This document shows, one piece after another, positions 25,277 to 33,568 of a stretch of 64,000 bases of DNA (the first letter of the stretch is position 1; each line of letters begins with the position of its first letter). Source of the stretch: Pigmentiphaga aceris (GTDB lineage Bacteria > Pseudomonadota > Gammaproteobacteria > Burkholderiales > Burkholderiaceae_B); contig NZ_CP043046.1 of the NCBI RefSeq assembly GCF_008119665.1, forward strand, positions 2,666,001 to 2,730,000, in the 5' to 3' direction. Below the pieces are notes generated by a model. That model saw nothing but the letters and a program-made list of their open reading frames with translations. It was not told the DNA's origin and ran no database searches. A program made the translations under genes and the position numbers.

Positions 25277-26293
25277 TTAGCCGTTGCGGAAGATGAAGCT
25301 GTACGCGTTCAGCGCCGGTACGCCACCAAGGTGTGCATACAAGACTTTGGAACCTTCGGGGAACTCGCCCAGACGCACCTTCTCGATCATGCCATGCATC
25401 GACTTTCCTTCATATACCGGATCAGTCAGCATGCCTTCCATGCGCGCGCACAGACGGATGGCTTCGAGCGTGCCTTCGTTGGGCAAGCCGTATTCTGGAC
25501 CACCGAAGCGGGTATCGAGAACAATGTCCTTCTCGGTAATTTCCCGGCCCAGTTCCACCAGGTTGGCGGTGTTCTTGGCGATACGCAGGATCTGGTCGAA
25601 GGTTTGCTGCGGCTTGGCCGACGCGTCGATACCGATCACGCGGTCAGCGCGGCCGTCTTCGGCAAAGCCCACCACCATGCCAGCCTGCGTGCTGCCGGTA
25701 ACGGCGCAGACAACGATGTAGTCGAACTTGAAGCCCAGTTCGGCTTCCTGCTGGCGCACTTCTTCGGCGAAGTCCACGAAGCCCAGACCGCCTTTGGGGT
25801 GCTCGGAGCAACCAGCCGGAATCGGGAAGGGCTTGCCGCCAGCCTGGCGCACGCTTTCCATTGCGTCTTCCCAGCTCTTGCGGATGCCGATGTCGAAGCC
25901 AGCGGCATCCAGGCGCACGTCTGCGCCCATGATGCGCGACATTTCGATGTTGCCGACGCGGTCATACACGGCGTCAGAATAGTTGACCCAGTTTTCCTGA
26001 ACCAGCACGCACTTCAGGCCCAGGTGGGCGGCAACGGCGGCCACTTGGCGAGTCTGGTTGGATTGGATGCCACCGATGGACACGAGCGTGTCGTAACCGC
26101 CTTCCAGCGCTTCGGGGATCAGATATTCCAGCTTGCGGGTCTTGTTGCCGCCGAATGCCAGGCCGCTGTTGCAGTCTTCGCGCTTGGCATACAGTTCAAC
26201 CTTGCCACCCAGGTGGGCGCTGAGGCGTTTGAGCGGCTGAATCGGCGTCGGTCCGAAGGTCAACGGATAGCGCGGGAATTTTTTGAGGTTCAT
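25277..26293 (-). CDS. acdS: 1-aminocyclopropane-1-carboxylate (ACC) deaminase
   Basis: A 338-residue PLP enzyme of exactly the usual length. It opens ACC, the plant ethylene precursor, to 2-oxobutyrate and ammonia in the cytoplasm. Lys51 ([11 protein letters not shown]) holds PLP and Ser78 (GIQSNQTR) is in the active site. Residues that separate true ACC deaminases from D-cysteine desulfhydrases are both of the deaminase kind: Tyr294-Glu295 in [11 protein letters not shown] and Leu322 in [13 protein letters not shown]. It is divergent from an AcdR-like Lrp regulator, the arrangement seen in other proteobacteria, and probably shares its regulation. It suggests a plant- or rhizosphere-associated lifestyle. 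Confidence 0.95.
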   Translation of the reverse strand: MNLKKFPRYPLTFGPTPIQPLKRLSAHLGGKVELYAKREDCNSGLAFGGNKTRKLEYLIPEALEGGYDTLVSIGGIQSNQTRQVAAVAAHLGLKCVLVQENWVNYSDAVYDRVGNIEMSRIMGADVRLDAAGFDIGIRKSWEDAMESVRQAGGKPFPIPAGCSEHPKGGLGFVDFAEEVRQQEAELGFKFDYIVVCAVTGSTQAGMVVGFAEDGRADRVIGIDASAKPQQTFDQILRIAKNTANLVELGREITEKDIVLDTRFGGPEYGLPNEGTLEAIRLCARMEGMLTDPVYEGKSMHGMIEKVRLGEFPEGSKVLYAHLGGVPALNAYSFIFRNG

Positions 26294-26544
26294 GAGACTG
26301 CTCCTTGGAAGTCGACGACTAAGCAGCCTGTAGCATAAGAATATTCAGAAGAAACGTGCTTGCGAAAATGTGGAAAATTTTGGCGTTAAGATTGGTGGAA
26401 CGTTGATTTGGCTTGGAATAATTTTGCAGATGTTATTTTTTAGACAATAAAATTTCCTGCTGCGACTGTGTGTTTTCCCGCACAGAAAAACCGCGAAATT
26501 TCCGCTTTTTTCATCGCCTGTTTCCACGTTTTCAAGGGTTTTTG
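26294..26544. promoter_or_regulatory. AT-rich acdS/acdR divergent control region
   Basis: This 251-base region is much richer in A and T than the genes beside it. It contains repeated A/T tracts such as GGAAAATTTTGGCG near 26371-26385 and GAAATTTCCGC near 26499-26510, of the sort Lrp-type proteins bind. In known acdS systems the Lrp-like AcdR controls acdS from this position. No single box can be fixed by eye. Confidence 0.5.
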
Positions 26545-27057
26545 ATGAGTACCACCAAGCCACGTGCGCAGGCAGCCTTGCCGGCAGAGTCGTCAAAAGA
26601 GACCTTGGACCGCACCGACCGCGCAATTCTGAAAGTGCTGCAGCGCGACGCATCGATCTCCAACGTGGCGCTGGCCGCCAAAGTGAACCTGAGCGCACCC
26701 GCGTGCCTGCGACGGGTAGAGCGCTTGAAAGAAGCGGGATTCATCAGCGGTATCGTGGCGCTGTTGAACCCGCGTGCGCTGGATGTCGGTACGCTGGTGA
26801 TGATCGGTGTGGTGCTGGACCGATCAACGCCAGACTCCTTCACCAACTTCGAAAAAGCGGCGCAGAAGGTGTCCGGCTGCCTGGAATGCCACGTGGTCAC
26901 TGGCGAATTCGATTACTTCATGCTGGTGCGCACCAAGGACAACGACAGCTTCAACAAGCTGCACGCAGAACAGTTGCTGTACCTGCCAGGCGTGCGGCAG
27001 ATTCGCACCTTCATGGTGTTGAAGCAGGTGCTGTCTACGACGCAGTTGCCGATCTGA
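26545..27057 (+). CDS. acdR: Lrp/AsnC family transcriptional regulator, AcdR-like
   Basis: A 170-residue feast/famine regulator. The start at 26545 removes an unlikely Phe/Arg-rich extension. The helix-turn-helix is LDRTDRAILKVLQRDASISNVALAAKVNLSAPACLRRVERLKEAGFISG and the C-terminal RAM domain holds HVVTGEFDYFMLVRTKD, where small amino acids usually bind. It is divergent from acdS, so it is probably the AcdR that activates ACC deaminase when ACC is present. A 14-bp perfect hairpin at 27091-27124 follows the gene. Confidence 0.88.
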   Translation: MSTTKPRAQAALPAESSKETLDRTDRAILKVLQRDASISNVALAAKVNLSAPACLRRVERLKEAGFISGIVALLNPRALDVGTLVMIGVVLDRSTPDSFTNFEKAAQKVSGCLECHVVTGEFDYFMLVRTKDNDSFNKLHAEQLLYLPGVRQIRTFMVLKQVLSTTQLPI

Positions 27058-27090
27058 AGACGCGACGCCGATAACACAGCGTTGAAAACG

Positions 27091-27124
27091 CAACATGGCG
27101 CTGGATTGCGCCAGCGCCATGTTG
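27091..27124. terminator. Bidirectional stem-loop between convergent acdR and desulfurase genes
   Basis: CAACATGGCGCTGG (27091-27104) pairs perfectly with 27111-27124 around the loop ATTGCG, a 14-bp stem. It lacks a clear T-run on either side, so it would be a non-classical terminator or an mRNA 3'-end stabiliser shared by two converging operons. Confidence 0.5.
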
Positions 27125-27182
27125 TTGATACTTCGGAATCAGCAAAGCACGTGCTGCGTTACGACGAAAGCCGCTGCTACGC

Positions 27183-29276
27183 TCAGCCCGCCCGTCGCTG
27201 CAACGACAGTCGCTGTACCACCGCCAACAACCTGTCTATTTCTTCAAAGGTGTTGTAGAACGCCAGTGAAGGTCGCACCGTGGTCTCCAGGCCAAAACGA
27301 CGAAGAATAGGCTGTGCGCAATGGTGCCCCGTGCGCACCGCAATGCCTTCCTTGTTGAGCGCCTGACCGACGTCTTCCGTGCTGTAGCCGGCCAGCACAA
27401 AGGACATCACGCTGGCTTTTTCAGCTGCAGTACCCACCAGGCGCACGCCTTTGATCTCGGCCAGGTGCTTCATGCCGTAGACCAGCAGGTCGTGTTCGTA
27501 GCGACCGATGTTCTCGATGCCAAGTCGGTTGATGTAGTCGATGGCCGCCCCCAAGCCCACCGCGTCTGCGATATTTCCCGTGCCCGCTTCGAACTTGTTC
27601 GGAATGGGTTGGAAGATGGTTTTCTCGAAGGTGACGTCAGCAATCATGTTGCCGCCACCTTGCCAGGGCGGCATGTCTTCCAGGACCTCGCGCTTGCCCC
27701 AGACCACGCCAATGCCGGTGGGACCGAACAGCTTGTGGCCGGAGAACACAAAGAAGTCGGTGCCCAGGTCTTGCACATCGACCCGCATGTGCGACACCGA
27801 TTGTGCGCCATCAACCAAGGTCTTGGCACCCGCCCGATGCGCGAGTTCGACGATTTCCTTGATCGGGGTGATCGTACCCAGCGCGTTGGAAACCTGCGTG
27901 ACGGCCACGATCTTGGTGCGGTCGTTCAGCAGCTTGCGATACTCGTCCAGCAGGATCTGGCCGGAGTCATCTACCGGGATCACGCGCAGACGGGCACCTT
28001 TCGCGGCTGCCAACTGCTGCCAGGGCACGATGTTGGCGTGGTGCTCCAGGTTGGAGACGATGATCTCGTCGCCTTCACCCACGTGCTGCGCGCCCCAGCT
28101 TTTGGCCACCAGGTTGATGGCCTCGGTGGTGCCGCGCACGAAGATGACTTCGTTCACGTCCGGGGCGTTCAGGAAGTGCCGGACCCGTTCGCGCGCACCT
28201 TCATAGGCATCCGTGGCCCGTGCCGCCAGTTCGTGCGCGGCGCGGTGGATGTTGGAGTTTTCGTGCGCGTAGAAGTAGGCAATACGGTCGATCACCGACT
28301 GCGGCTTGTGCGTGGTGGCGGCGTTGTCGAACCACACCAGCTGACGGCCGTTCACACGTTCCTGCAGCACCGGGAAATCACGCCGAACGGCATTCACATC
28401 GAAGGGCTGACGCTGGCTTTGCCCGGCTTGCGGAACATTGCCGCGCGGGTCTGGCTTGGCCGGCGTGACGTATCCACTGGGCAAGACCACCGAGTCGACA
28501 AAGTAGTACTTGGGTTCGGCCGACGCGCCTGCTGCCCCGACGCTCTGGGTGGGCAGGCCGCGCGAGGACGGCTGCGCGTGGCTGAGCGGGCCTACCGAGT
28601 CTATCGGGCCACGCAATGCCTGGCTGACCAAGTCGTCGCGAATCACGGTGCCACCCAGCACATTGCCTGGCGCAGCCGGTGCCGATTGGTTGCGTCCAGG
28701 TTCTCCGTGGAAACCGTCCAGGAAGTAGTACGGCGTCTCGGGCGATGCGGGATAAGACTGCACCGATGTGGCTGGTGGTACGCCCGTCACGCCACTGCCA
28801 AAGCGCGGTTCGTAAGCCGGGACTGCGCTGTAGACATTATCCGGCACGCCATTGCCGGCTGGCGCATGTGGCAGCAATGCCGGTGCGCGATGCGCCAGCG
28901 AGGGCAACTGGGCTGGCGACGCGGGCAGCAGGTTGCTACCCGGAATCTGCCCTTGCGGGATTGGCGTACCCGGCACGTTCGGCCCGAAGCCAGCCGGGCT
29001 GACCAGGGGAGAACCTGCAGGTGCGACATTAAGCGGAGCCTGCACGCCGGGCGGCACGGACTGCGGCAATGACAAGGCCGCCGCTGACGCTGGGGGCGCT
29101 GCGGGCAGACCACGCGCCGCGCTTACGCCATCAAGATTGGCAGACTGCCCTGGCAACGCAGAAAAAAATGCCGTGGCCATGCGCGCCAGCACGGCCGGAT
29201 CAATGGGCGCTTCCGGGGCGTGCGGCACGCCGTCCGGAAGCTCGGCAAACCGAGGAGGGGAAGCAGGGATGCTCAT
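27183..29276 (-). CDS. Family 2A encapsulin cargo: SufS-type cysteine desulfurase with long disordered N-terminal domain
   Basis: A 697-residue protein. Residues about 290-690 are a complete group II cysteine desulfurase: FDNAATTHKPQSVID, NLEHHANIVPWQ (His412-413), LVDGAQSVSH, PLP lysine Lys515 in FSGHKLFGPTG and catalytic Cys653 in RTGHHCAQPILRR. The first 285 residues are rich in Pro, Ala, Ser and Gly and unlike SufS; such extensions load the enzyme into family 2A encapsulin shells. Two YYF(L/V)D motifs (183-187 and 257-261) and the helix-like PAVLARMATAFFSALPG near 28-43 are candidate docking elements. The gene starts 8 bases after the shell gene. It removes sulfur from cysteine, which known shells of this type store. 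Confidence 0.93.
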   Translation of the reverse strand: MSIPASPPRFAELPDGVPHAPEAPIDPAVLARMATAFFSALPGQSANLDGVSAARGLPAAPPASAAALSLPQSVPPGVQAPLNVAPAGSPLVSPAGFGPNVPGTPIPQGQIPGSNLLPASPAQLPSLAHRAPALLPHAPAGNGVPDNVYSAVPAYEPRFGSGVTGVPPATSVQSYPASPETPYYFLDGFHGEPGRNQSAPAAPGNVLGGTVIRDDLVSQALRGPIDSVGPLSHAQPSSRGLPTQSVGAAGASAEPKYYFVDSVVLPSGYVTPAKPDPRGNVPQAGQSQRQPFDVNAVRRDFPVLQERVNGRQLVWFDNAATTHKPQSVIDRIAYFYAHENSNIHRAAHELAARATDAYEGARERVRHFLNAPDVNEVIFVRGTTEAINLVAKSWGAQHVGEGDEIIVSNLEHHANIVPWQQLAAAKGARLRVIPVDDSGQILLDEYRKLLNDRTKIVAVTQVSNALGTITPIKEIVELAHRAGAKTLVDGAQSVSHMRVDVQDLGTDFFVFSGHKLFGPTGIGVVWGKREVLEDMPPWQGGGNMIADVTFEKTIFQPIPNKFEAGTGNIADAVGLGAAIDYINRLGIENIGRYEHDLLVYGMKHLAEIKGVRLVGTAAEKASVMSFVLAGYSTEDVGQALNKEGIAVRTGHHCAQPILRRFGLETTVRPSLAFYNTFEEIDRLLAVVQRLSLQRRAG
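28494..28508 (-). other. Cargo-loading motif candidate YYFVD (residues 257-261)
   Basis: Second copy of a short aromatic motif in the otherwise disordered extension of the desulfurase, 74 residues after the first copy and set in AEPKYYFVDSVVLPSGY. Confidence 0.45.
28716..28730 (-). other. Cargo-loading motif candidate YYFLD (residues 183-187)
   Basis: First copy of the motif, set in SPETPYYFLDGFHGEPG. Both copies follow a Pro/Glu-containing lead (ETP or AEPK), suggesting a repeated linear binding element. Confidence 0.45.
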
Positions 29277-29284
29277 CGCTCGGT

Positions 29285-30217
29285 TTACTTATAGGTGTCG
29301 GGATAGTCGTGGTACTTGCCGATTTCCACGTCATCGAGCACAGCCAGCGCGTCGGTGGTCAATACGGCCAGCGAGCAATACAGCGAAATCAGATAGGACG
29401 CGATGGCGTGGTTGTTGATGCCCATGAAACGCACCGACAGCCCCGGGCTTTGTTCGCCGGGCAGGCCGGGCTGGAACAGACCCACTACGCCTTGGCGCTT
29501 GTCGCCCACGCGCAGCAAGATGATCTTGGTCTTACCATCGGCAACCGGCACCTTGTTCGACGGGATCAGCGGAATGCCGCGCCAGGTGATGAATTGCGAA
29601 CCGAACAAGCTGATGGTCGGCGGCGGCGTGCCACGGCGCGTGGCTTCGCGGCCGAAGGCAGCAATTGCCAGCGGGTGCGTCAGGAAGAAAGCGGGTTCTT
29701 TCCAGACCTTGGTCAGCAGTTCGTCCAGATCGTCAGGGGTGGGGGCACCGGTCAGCGGGAAGATGCGCTGTTCTTCGGTGACTTGCGCCAACAGGCCGTA
29801 GTCCGGGTTGTTGATCAGCTCGCTTTCCTGATTTTCCTTGATCGTCTCGATCGTCAGGCGCAGCTGTTCCTTGATCTGGTCATGCGGGCTGCTGTACAGG
29901 TCCGAGATGCGGGTGTGTACGTCCAGCACGGTGCTGACGGCATTCAGGAAGTATTCGCGTGGGTTTTCTTCGTAGTCGACGAAGGTCCGCGGCAACTGGT
30001 TTTCGGCTTCGCGAGCGGTGCAGGTGACCTTGATGCTTTCCGGGTTCTTCACCTTGTTCAGGCGGTAAATGCCGGCTTCAACGGGCACCCATTGCAGCAG
30101 GTGGGTCAGCCAACGGGGGCTGATGGTTTCCAACTGAGGGACGGTCTTGGTCGCGTTGGCTAGCTGTCTTGCCGCGTTGTCGCCCAGTGCGACGGTCCCA
30201 CCTACTGTTGCAGTCAT
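29285..30217 (-). CDS. Family 2A encapsulin shell protein (SrpI-like)
   Basis: A 310-residue HK97-fold shell protein. The start at 30217 (MTATVGGTVALGDNAARQLA) has GGAG 7 bases upstream; a longer frame from TTG at 30238 is less likely. Segments typical of SrpI-like encapsulins include ISPRWLTHLLQWVPVEAGIYRLNKVK, RTFVDYEENPREYFLNAVSTVLDVHTRISDLYSSP, HDQIKEQLRLTIETIKENQESELINN, ATRRGTPPPTISLFGSQFITWRGIPLIPSNK and SVRFMGINNHAIASYLISLYCSLAVLTTDAL. It has no cyclic-nucleotide-binding insertion, which fits type 2A rather than 2B. Sixty copies or more assemble to a closed cytoplasmic cage that holds the desulfurase encoded next. Confidence 0.95.
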   Translation of the reverse strand: MTATVGGTVALGDNAARQLANATKTVPQLETISPRWLTHLLQWVPVEAGIYRLNKVKNPESIKVTCTAREAENQLPRTFVDYEENPREYFLNAVSTVLDVHTRISDLYSSPHDQIKEQLRLTIETIKENQESELINNPDYGLLAQVTEEQRIFPLTGAPTPDDLDELLTKVWKEPAFFLTHPLAIAAFGREATRRGTPPPTISLFGSQFITWRGIPLIPSNKVPVADGKTKIILLRVGDKRQGVVGLFQPGLPGEQSPGLSVRFMGINNHAIASYLISLYCSLAVLTTDALAVLDDVEIGKYHDYPDTYK

Positions 30218-30309
30218 CTTGCGCTCCGTAATAAGCAAATAAGTAAATCAGTCAAAAAACCGAGGCGAGTTTGGGCCTGCCGCGAGGCACGATCAACAGG
30301 CTATAGCCG

Positions 30310-30564
30310 TCAATGCGAGACTTCTGTTTCTCGCTGTTCTGCTGCGGTCTGGCAGTGTTTCAACAAGGTGGCGATGTCCAGGCCAAGTGCCTGGGCCAGC
30401 TTGTTTGCGGTGACAAGCGAGGGGATGACACGAGCGCGTTCCACCTCGCCGACATAGGACCGATTCAGGTCGGACCGTTCTGCCAGTTGTTCCTGTGACC
30501 AGCCCTGCGTTTCCCGCAACTGGCGCACGGTGGTGCCGAAGACTTCGACCAGTGTCTTGCTCAT
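30310..30564 (-). CDS. XRE family transcriptional regulator (single helix-turn-helix)
   Basis: An 84-residue Cro/CI-type DNA-binding protein with little besides the helix-turn-helix: VRQLRETQGWSQEQLAERSDLNRSYVGEVERARVIPSLVTANKLAQALGLDIATLLKHC. A single Cys (in LLKHCQTAAEQ) lies after the domain. The start at 30564 overlaps the stop of the serine acetyltransferase gene by one base. It is inserted between the acetyltransferase and the shell gene in one minus-strand unit, so it is the likely regulator of the encapsulin operon, perhaps sensing sulfur status. There is no separate ligand domain. Confidence 0.88.
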   Translation of the reverse strand: MSKTLVEVFGTTVRQLRETQGWSQEQLAERSDLNRSYVGEVERARVIPSLVTANKLAQALGLDIATLLKHCQTAAEQRETEVSH

Positions 30565-31508
30565 CAGGCCGACTCCAGCGCTGTGCTTGCGGGCGCAAGT
30601 GTGTCCCTGAGTGGTGTGCTTTGCAGGCTGGCCTGGGTCACGCTGGCACCTGGTGCCACGCTTTGTGTGACCCACACATTGCCGCCGATGATGGCACCGG
30701 TACCCAGTGTCACGCGGCCCAGAATGGTGGCCCCCGCGTAGATGACCACGTCGTCTTCAACGATCGGGTGGCGAGGCAGACCTTTTTCCAGATGGCCTTC
30801 TGCGTCCGTAGGGAAGCGCTTGGCTCCCAGCGTGACAGCCTGATAGACACGCACCCGTCGCCCGATGCGCGCGGTCTCACCGATGACCACGCCGGTGCCG
30901 TGATCGATAAAAAATCCTGCGCCGATCTGCGCGCCTGGATGGATGTCGATGCCGGTTTCGCTATGCGCCAGCTCGGCTACGATGCGCGCCAGCAGTGGCA
31001 GGCCAAGAATGTAGAGTTGGTGCGCCAGCCGGTGATGAATCAGGGCAAGCACACCCGGATAGCACAGCAGCACTTCGTCCACGCTGCGTGCGGCCGGGTC
31101 CCCCTGGTAGGCGGCCAGTACATCGGTGTCCAGCAGGCGACGGATGTCGGGCAGGGCGCTTGCAAAGGCGCGTATGGCTTCCAGCGCCTTGCGTTCGATC
31201 TCGGATTGGTCCGCAGGCTCGTGACGAGCGACGTATTGCAGTTCCAGCCGGGCCTGGGCTAGCAGACCTTGCAAGGCTTCATCCAGCGTATAGCCGACGT
31301 AGAAGTTTTCGCTTGCGTGTCGCATGTCCAGCGGCCCCAGGCGCATCGGAAAAAGCGCGCCTTTCAGCTTGCCGGTGATCAGCGAAAGCGCTTCACGCGA
31401 GGGAAATTCCCGTGCGCCGGGTTCACGCGCACGCTGTTGGGAATCCCGCCAGGTACGGCGAATGTCGTCCAAGGCCTGAACAACGCTGTCAACATCAAAA
31501 TGAGCCAT
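30564..31508 (-). CDS. epsC: Serine O-acetyltransferase (EpsC/SrpH-like)
   Basis: A 314-residue enzyme that makes O-acetylserine from serine and acetyl-CoA, the precursor for cysteine. The ATG at 31508 has AGGAAG just upstream. Residues 1-180 form the helical N-terminal domain (VDEVLLCYPGVLALIHHRLAHQLYILGLPLLARIVAELAH), followed by a left-handed beta-helix of hexapeptide repeats (GIDIHPGAQIGAGFFIDHGTGVVIGETARIG and VIYAGATILGRVTLGTGAIIGGNVWV). This long form with the extra N-terminal part is the EpsC/SrpH type that often accompanies family 2A encapsulins. Together with the desulfurase it would couple cysteine formation and sulfur release. Confidence 0.92.
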   Translation of the reverse strand: MAHFDVDSVVQALDDIRRTWRDSQQRAREPGAREFPSREALSLITGKLKGALFPMRLGPLDMRHASENFYVGYTLDEALQGLLAQARLELQYVARHEPADQSEIERKALEAIRAFASALPDIRRLLDTDVLAAYQGDPAARSVDEVLLCYPGVLALIHHRLAHQLYILGLPLLARIVAELAHSETGIDIHPGAQIGAGFFIDHGTGVVIGETARIGRRVRVYQAVTLGAKRFPTDAEGHLEKGLPRHPIVEDDVVIYAGATILGRVTLGTGAIIGGNVWVTQSVAPGASVTQASLQSTPLRDTLAPASTALESA

Positions 31509-31619
31509 GTGTCTTCCTGTAGGTTCCTGGCTTTGTCTTGCACATGGCACTCGGCTGTGGGACCTGTCATGGCACGCGGATGGGTCTTGATGGGGTACGC
31601 AAAAACAGGGGAGGGGGTG

Positions 31620-32099
31620 TCAGTCCTGCACCCAGGGCAGGCCGTGGAAGCGCCAGCCATCCTGGCCGCCACGGTGCTCTTCGGCATCGAGTTCACCCTC
31701 GAAGCCTTCCAGCACATTGAATACGTGGGTAAAGCCAGCTTTTTCAGCGGCTTCGGCAGCCAGCGCAGATCGTTTACCGCTGCGGCACAGCAGCAAGACG
31801 ACGGCGTCCTTGCCGCCTTCCTTCGCGACCTTGGCTTCCAGTTCGCGCACGAAACGTGGATTGCGGGTCAGGCTGGTGCCGGTGGCCCAGGGCACGTGAA
31901 CGGTGCCCGGCACGTGACCGACGAACTTGCGTTCTTCGGCGGTACGGACGTCGACAAGCACGGCTTGGCCAGCTTGGGAAAGCTGCCACGCCACGGGCGG
32001 CGTGACGCCACCGGCATGGGCAAGATTGGCTTGTGATGCGGCTGCGCGAGCTTGTTCCAGCGCTGCGGGCAGGGCAATGTCGGATACTTCGTAACTCAT
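31620..32099 (-). CDS. Rhodanese-like sulfurtransferase
   Basis: A 159-residue single-domain rhodanese. The active-site loop is LLCRSGKRSALAA with the persulfide-forming Cys, and the fold markers VLVDVRTAEERKFVGHVPGTVHVPW and NVLEGFEGE are present. It begins with a 40-residue helical segment. It carries sulfane sulfur between donors and acceptors and would be a natural partner of the packaged desulfurase. It is the first gene of the minus-strand sulfur operon, with GGAG before its ATG, and lies 111 bases upstream of the acetyltransferase gene. Confidence 0.93.
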   Translation of the reverse strand: MSYEVSDIALPAALEQARAAASQANLAHAGGVTPPVAWQLSQAGQAVLVDVRTAEERKFVGHVPGTVHVPWATGTSLTRNPRFVRELEAKVAKEGGKDAVVLLLCRSGKRSALAAEAAEKAGFTHVFNVLEGFEGELDAEEHRGGQDGWRFHGLPWVQD

Positions 32100-32365
32100 G
32101 GGGGCTCCGGATAAAAACCATCACGGTGGTGGCGATAGACACCAATCTAGAGCGATACCCTGAGATTACGAACGAATAAAAAGTCGGTACTTAAGAGCTT
32201 GGAACTATTAGCGGCTTGGCCGCATCCGACGCGACGCGTCATGCTGGCATCGCGTTGCACGATGCCAGTGTCAAAACGGACTACTTTGATTGAGCTATTC
32301 CGATCAGGCTGGTTCGGTGGCTGTTATTTGGCGGCCGTTACTTGGTGGTTGTCGTCCGGTGGCTA
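32100..32365 (-). other. Upstream region of the sulfur operon, with an inverted repeat
   Basis: This 266-base gap must hold the promoter of the rhodanese-encapsulin operon on the minus strand; the part nearest the gene is AT-rich (about 32145-32200) but has no strong consensus promoter. An inverted repeat, CTGGCATCG (32244-32252) with CGATGCCAG (32260-32268), could mark the end of the operon to the right. No ORF with coding character is seen. Confidence 0.4.
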
Positions 32366-32782
32366 TTATTCTGTGCCCGTCATTGCCTGACGAACTAGCA
32401 GCGTGTCGGTGAACTGCTCGAAGGCCACCACGACCCCATCCTGCAATGTCCAGATGTGGGTCACGCGTGCCTGCATGGCTTTCCCGGTCGCACGATACAC
32501 CCCGTGATAGCTGCCTACTCCTACGATCTGCTCACCGCCATCGATCAAGGTCTGCAGCTCGAAACGGTAATTTTCCCAGTCCCGGCCCAGTACCGAAAAC
32601 ACGTTTTCGACAACGGCCGTGGGCCCGATCCACGTCCCTGCACACGGAAAGCCTTGCATCTCCGTCCAGCGCACCTGCGGCGACACATTGGCCATCATCG
32701 CGTCGAGATCGCGCGCTGCCGATGCGGCGTAATGCGCGCGGATGATCTCGACGTTGCTTGGCGAGGCACTCACTGGACACAT
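32366..32782 (-). CDS. SnoaL-like/NTF2-fold protein
   Basis: A 138-residue cone-fold protein of the nuclear-transport-factor-2 superfamily (SnoaL or ketosteroid-isomerase type). Family signs are EIIRAHYAASAARDLDAMMANVSPQVRWTEMQG at the start, the segment WIGPTAVVENVFSVLG, and the closing strands ARVTHIWTLQDGVVVAFEQFTDTLLV. It starts 13 bases inside the end of the DsbA-like gene, so the two are cotranslated. These proteins are isomerases, hydratases or binding modules; nothing in the sequence decides which. Confidence 0.85.
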   Translation of the reverse strand: MCPVSASPSNVEIIRAHYAASAARDLDAMMANVSPQVRWTEMQGFPCAGTWIGPTAVVENVFSVLGRDWENYRFELQTLIDGGEQIVGVGSYHGVYRATGKAMQARVTHIWTLQDGVVVAFEQFTDTLLVRQAMTGTE

Positions 32783-33462
32783 CCTTGAACGGTATTTCTG
32801 ACGTGATCGGATGCGAGCTCAGCGGTGGCATTGATCTGCTGACTGAGCCAATCGCGCCAGGCTTCCGGCTGGCCGAAATACGCCGTGATATCCAGCGCGG
32901 AAAAGACGCCATCACGCTCCAGCACCAAGGCTGGGAATCCGTAGGCACCGGTCTGCTTCATGAACGCACGGGCGCTGGCCATGTGCGCTTGCGTGGCATC
33001 CCCTGCAATTTGTTCGAACGCATGATCGAACTGCGAGACATCAAGCCCGATATCTGCAGCAAGCTCGCGCAGCACGTGCGGATCGGAAATGCGCCTGCCT
33101 TCGACATAGTGGGCGGTTTGCACGCGCGCCAGCAATGTCAGCCCAGCACCAGCAATCTGGTCTGCTGCCAGGACTGCCGTAATGGGCGGCTCGGAATCGA
33201 ACACTGCACCTTCGTCACACAGCAATCCATTGCGATAGGCCTCGCCAAAGGCTTGTCCGCTCAGGCGCGCGATGCGGGCATCGTGCGGAGTGACGAAGTT
33301 GCGCAATTCGGGGGTGACCGGACGCCGTCCGCTGCCAACCATCAAGCCACCTGCATGGGCTTGAGTCGGTGCGAGGCTGCACGCCACATCAATCAGTGGC
33401 GCGGCACCGTAACACCAGCCGCACAACGGGTCGTACACATAATGCAGTCTGACTTGGTTCAT
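32770..33462 (-). CDS. DsbA family thioredoxin-fold protein
   Basis: A 230-residue cytoplasmic thioredoxin-fold protein with no signal peptide. The redox motif CGWC is at residues 14-17 in YVYDPLCGWCYGAAPL, and a cis-Pro segment GAYGFPALVLERDGVF comes late, with the helical insertion between as in DsbA/FrnE-like proteins. The start at 33462 has AGGATG upstream. It is coupled to the SnoaL-like gene. The family includes disulfide isomerases and chromate/arsenate-linked or polyketide-linked oxidoreductases; the substrate is unknown. Confidence 0.88.
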   Translation of the reverse strand: MNQVRLHYVYDPLCGWCYGAAPLIDVACSLAPTQAHAGGLMVGSGRRPVTPELRNFVTPHDARIARLSGQAFGEAYRNGLLCDEGAVFDSEPPITAVLAADQIAGAGLTLLARVQTAHYVEGRRISDPHVLRELAADIGLDVSQFDHAFEQIAGDATQAHMASARAFMKQTGAYGFPALVLERDGVFSALDITAYFGQPEAWRDWLSQQINATAELASDHVRNTVQGCVQ

Positions 33463-33568
33463 GTGTTCATCCTGAAATAAGCAGGCGGGCGGCTGCGACT
33501 GGGGGGCGGTGAAGCAAGACATCGCATCACCACACCTGGCTACGCCGAACGCGCAGCCGCCGTCGCCA

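Noticed and set aside
29285..30217. The HK97-like shell protein as a prophage capsid
   Set aside because: No terminase, portal, protease or tail genes are near, and the adjacent desulfurase with disordered extension fits an encapsulin.
30228..30255. A TTGACT...TATTAC promoter-like pair (16-base spacer, minus strand) just before the shell gene
   Set aside because: The transcript would start after the GGAG ribosome site, so it is not a sensible promoter for the shell gene.
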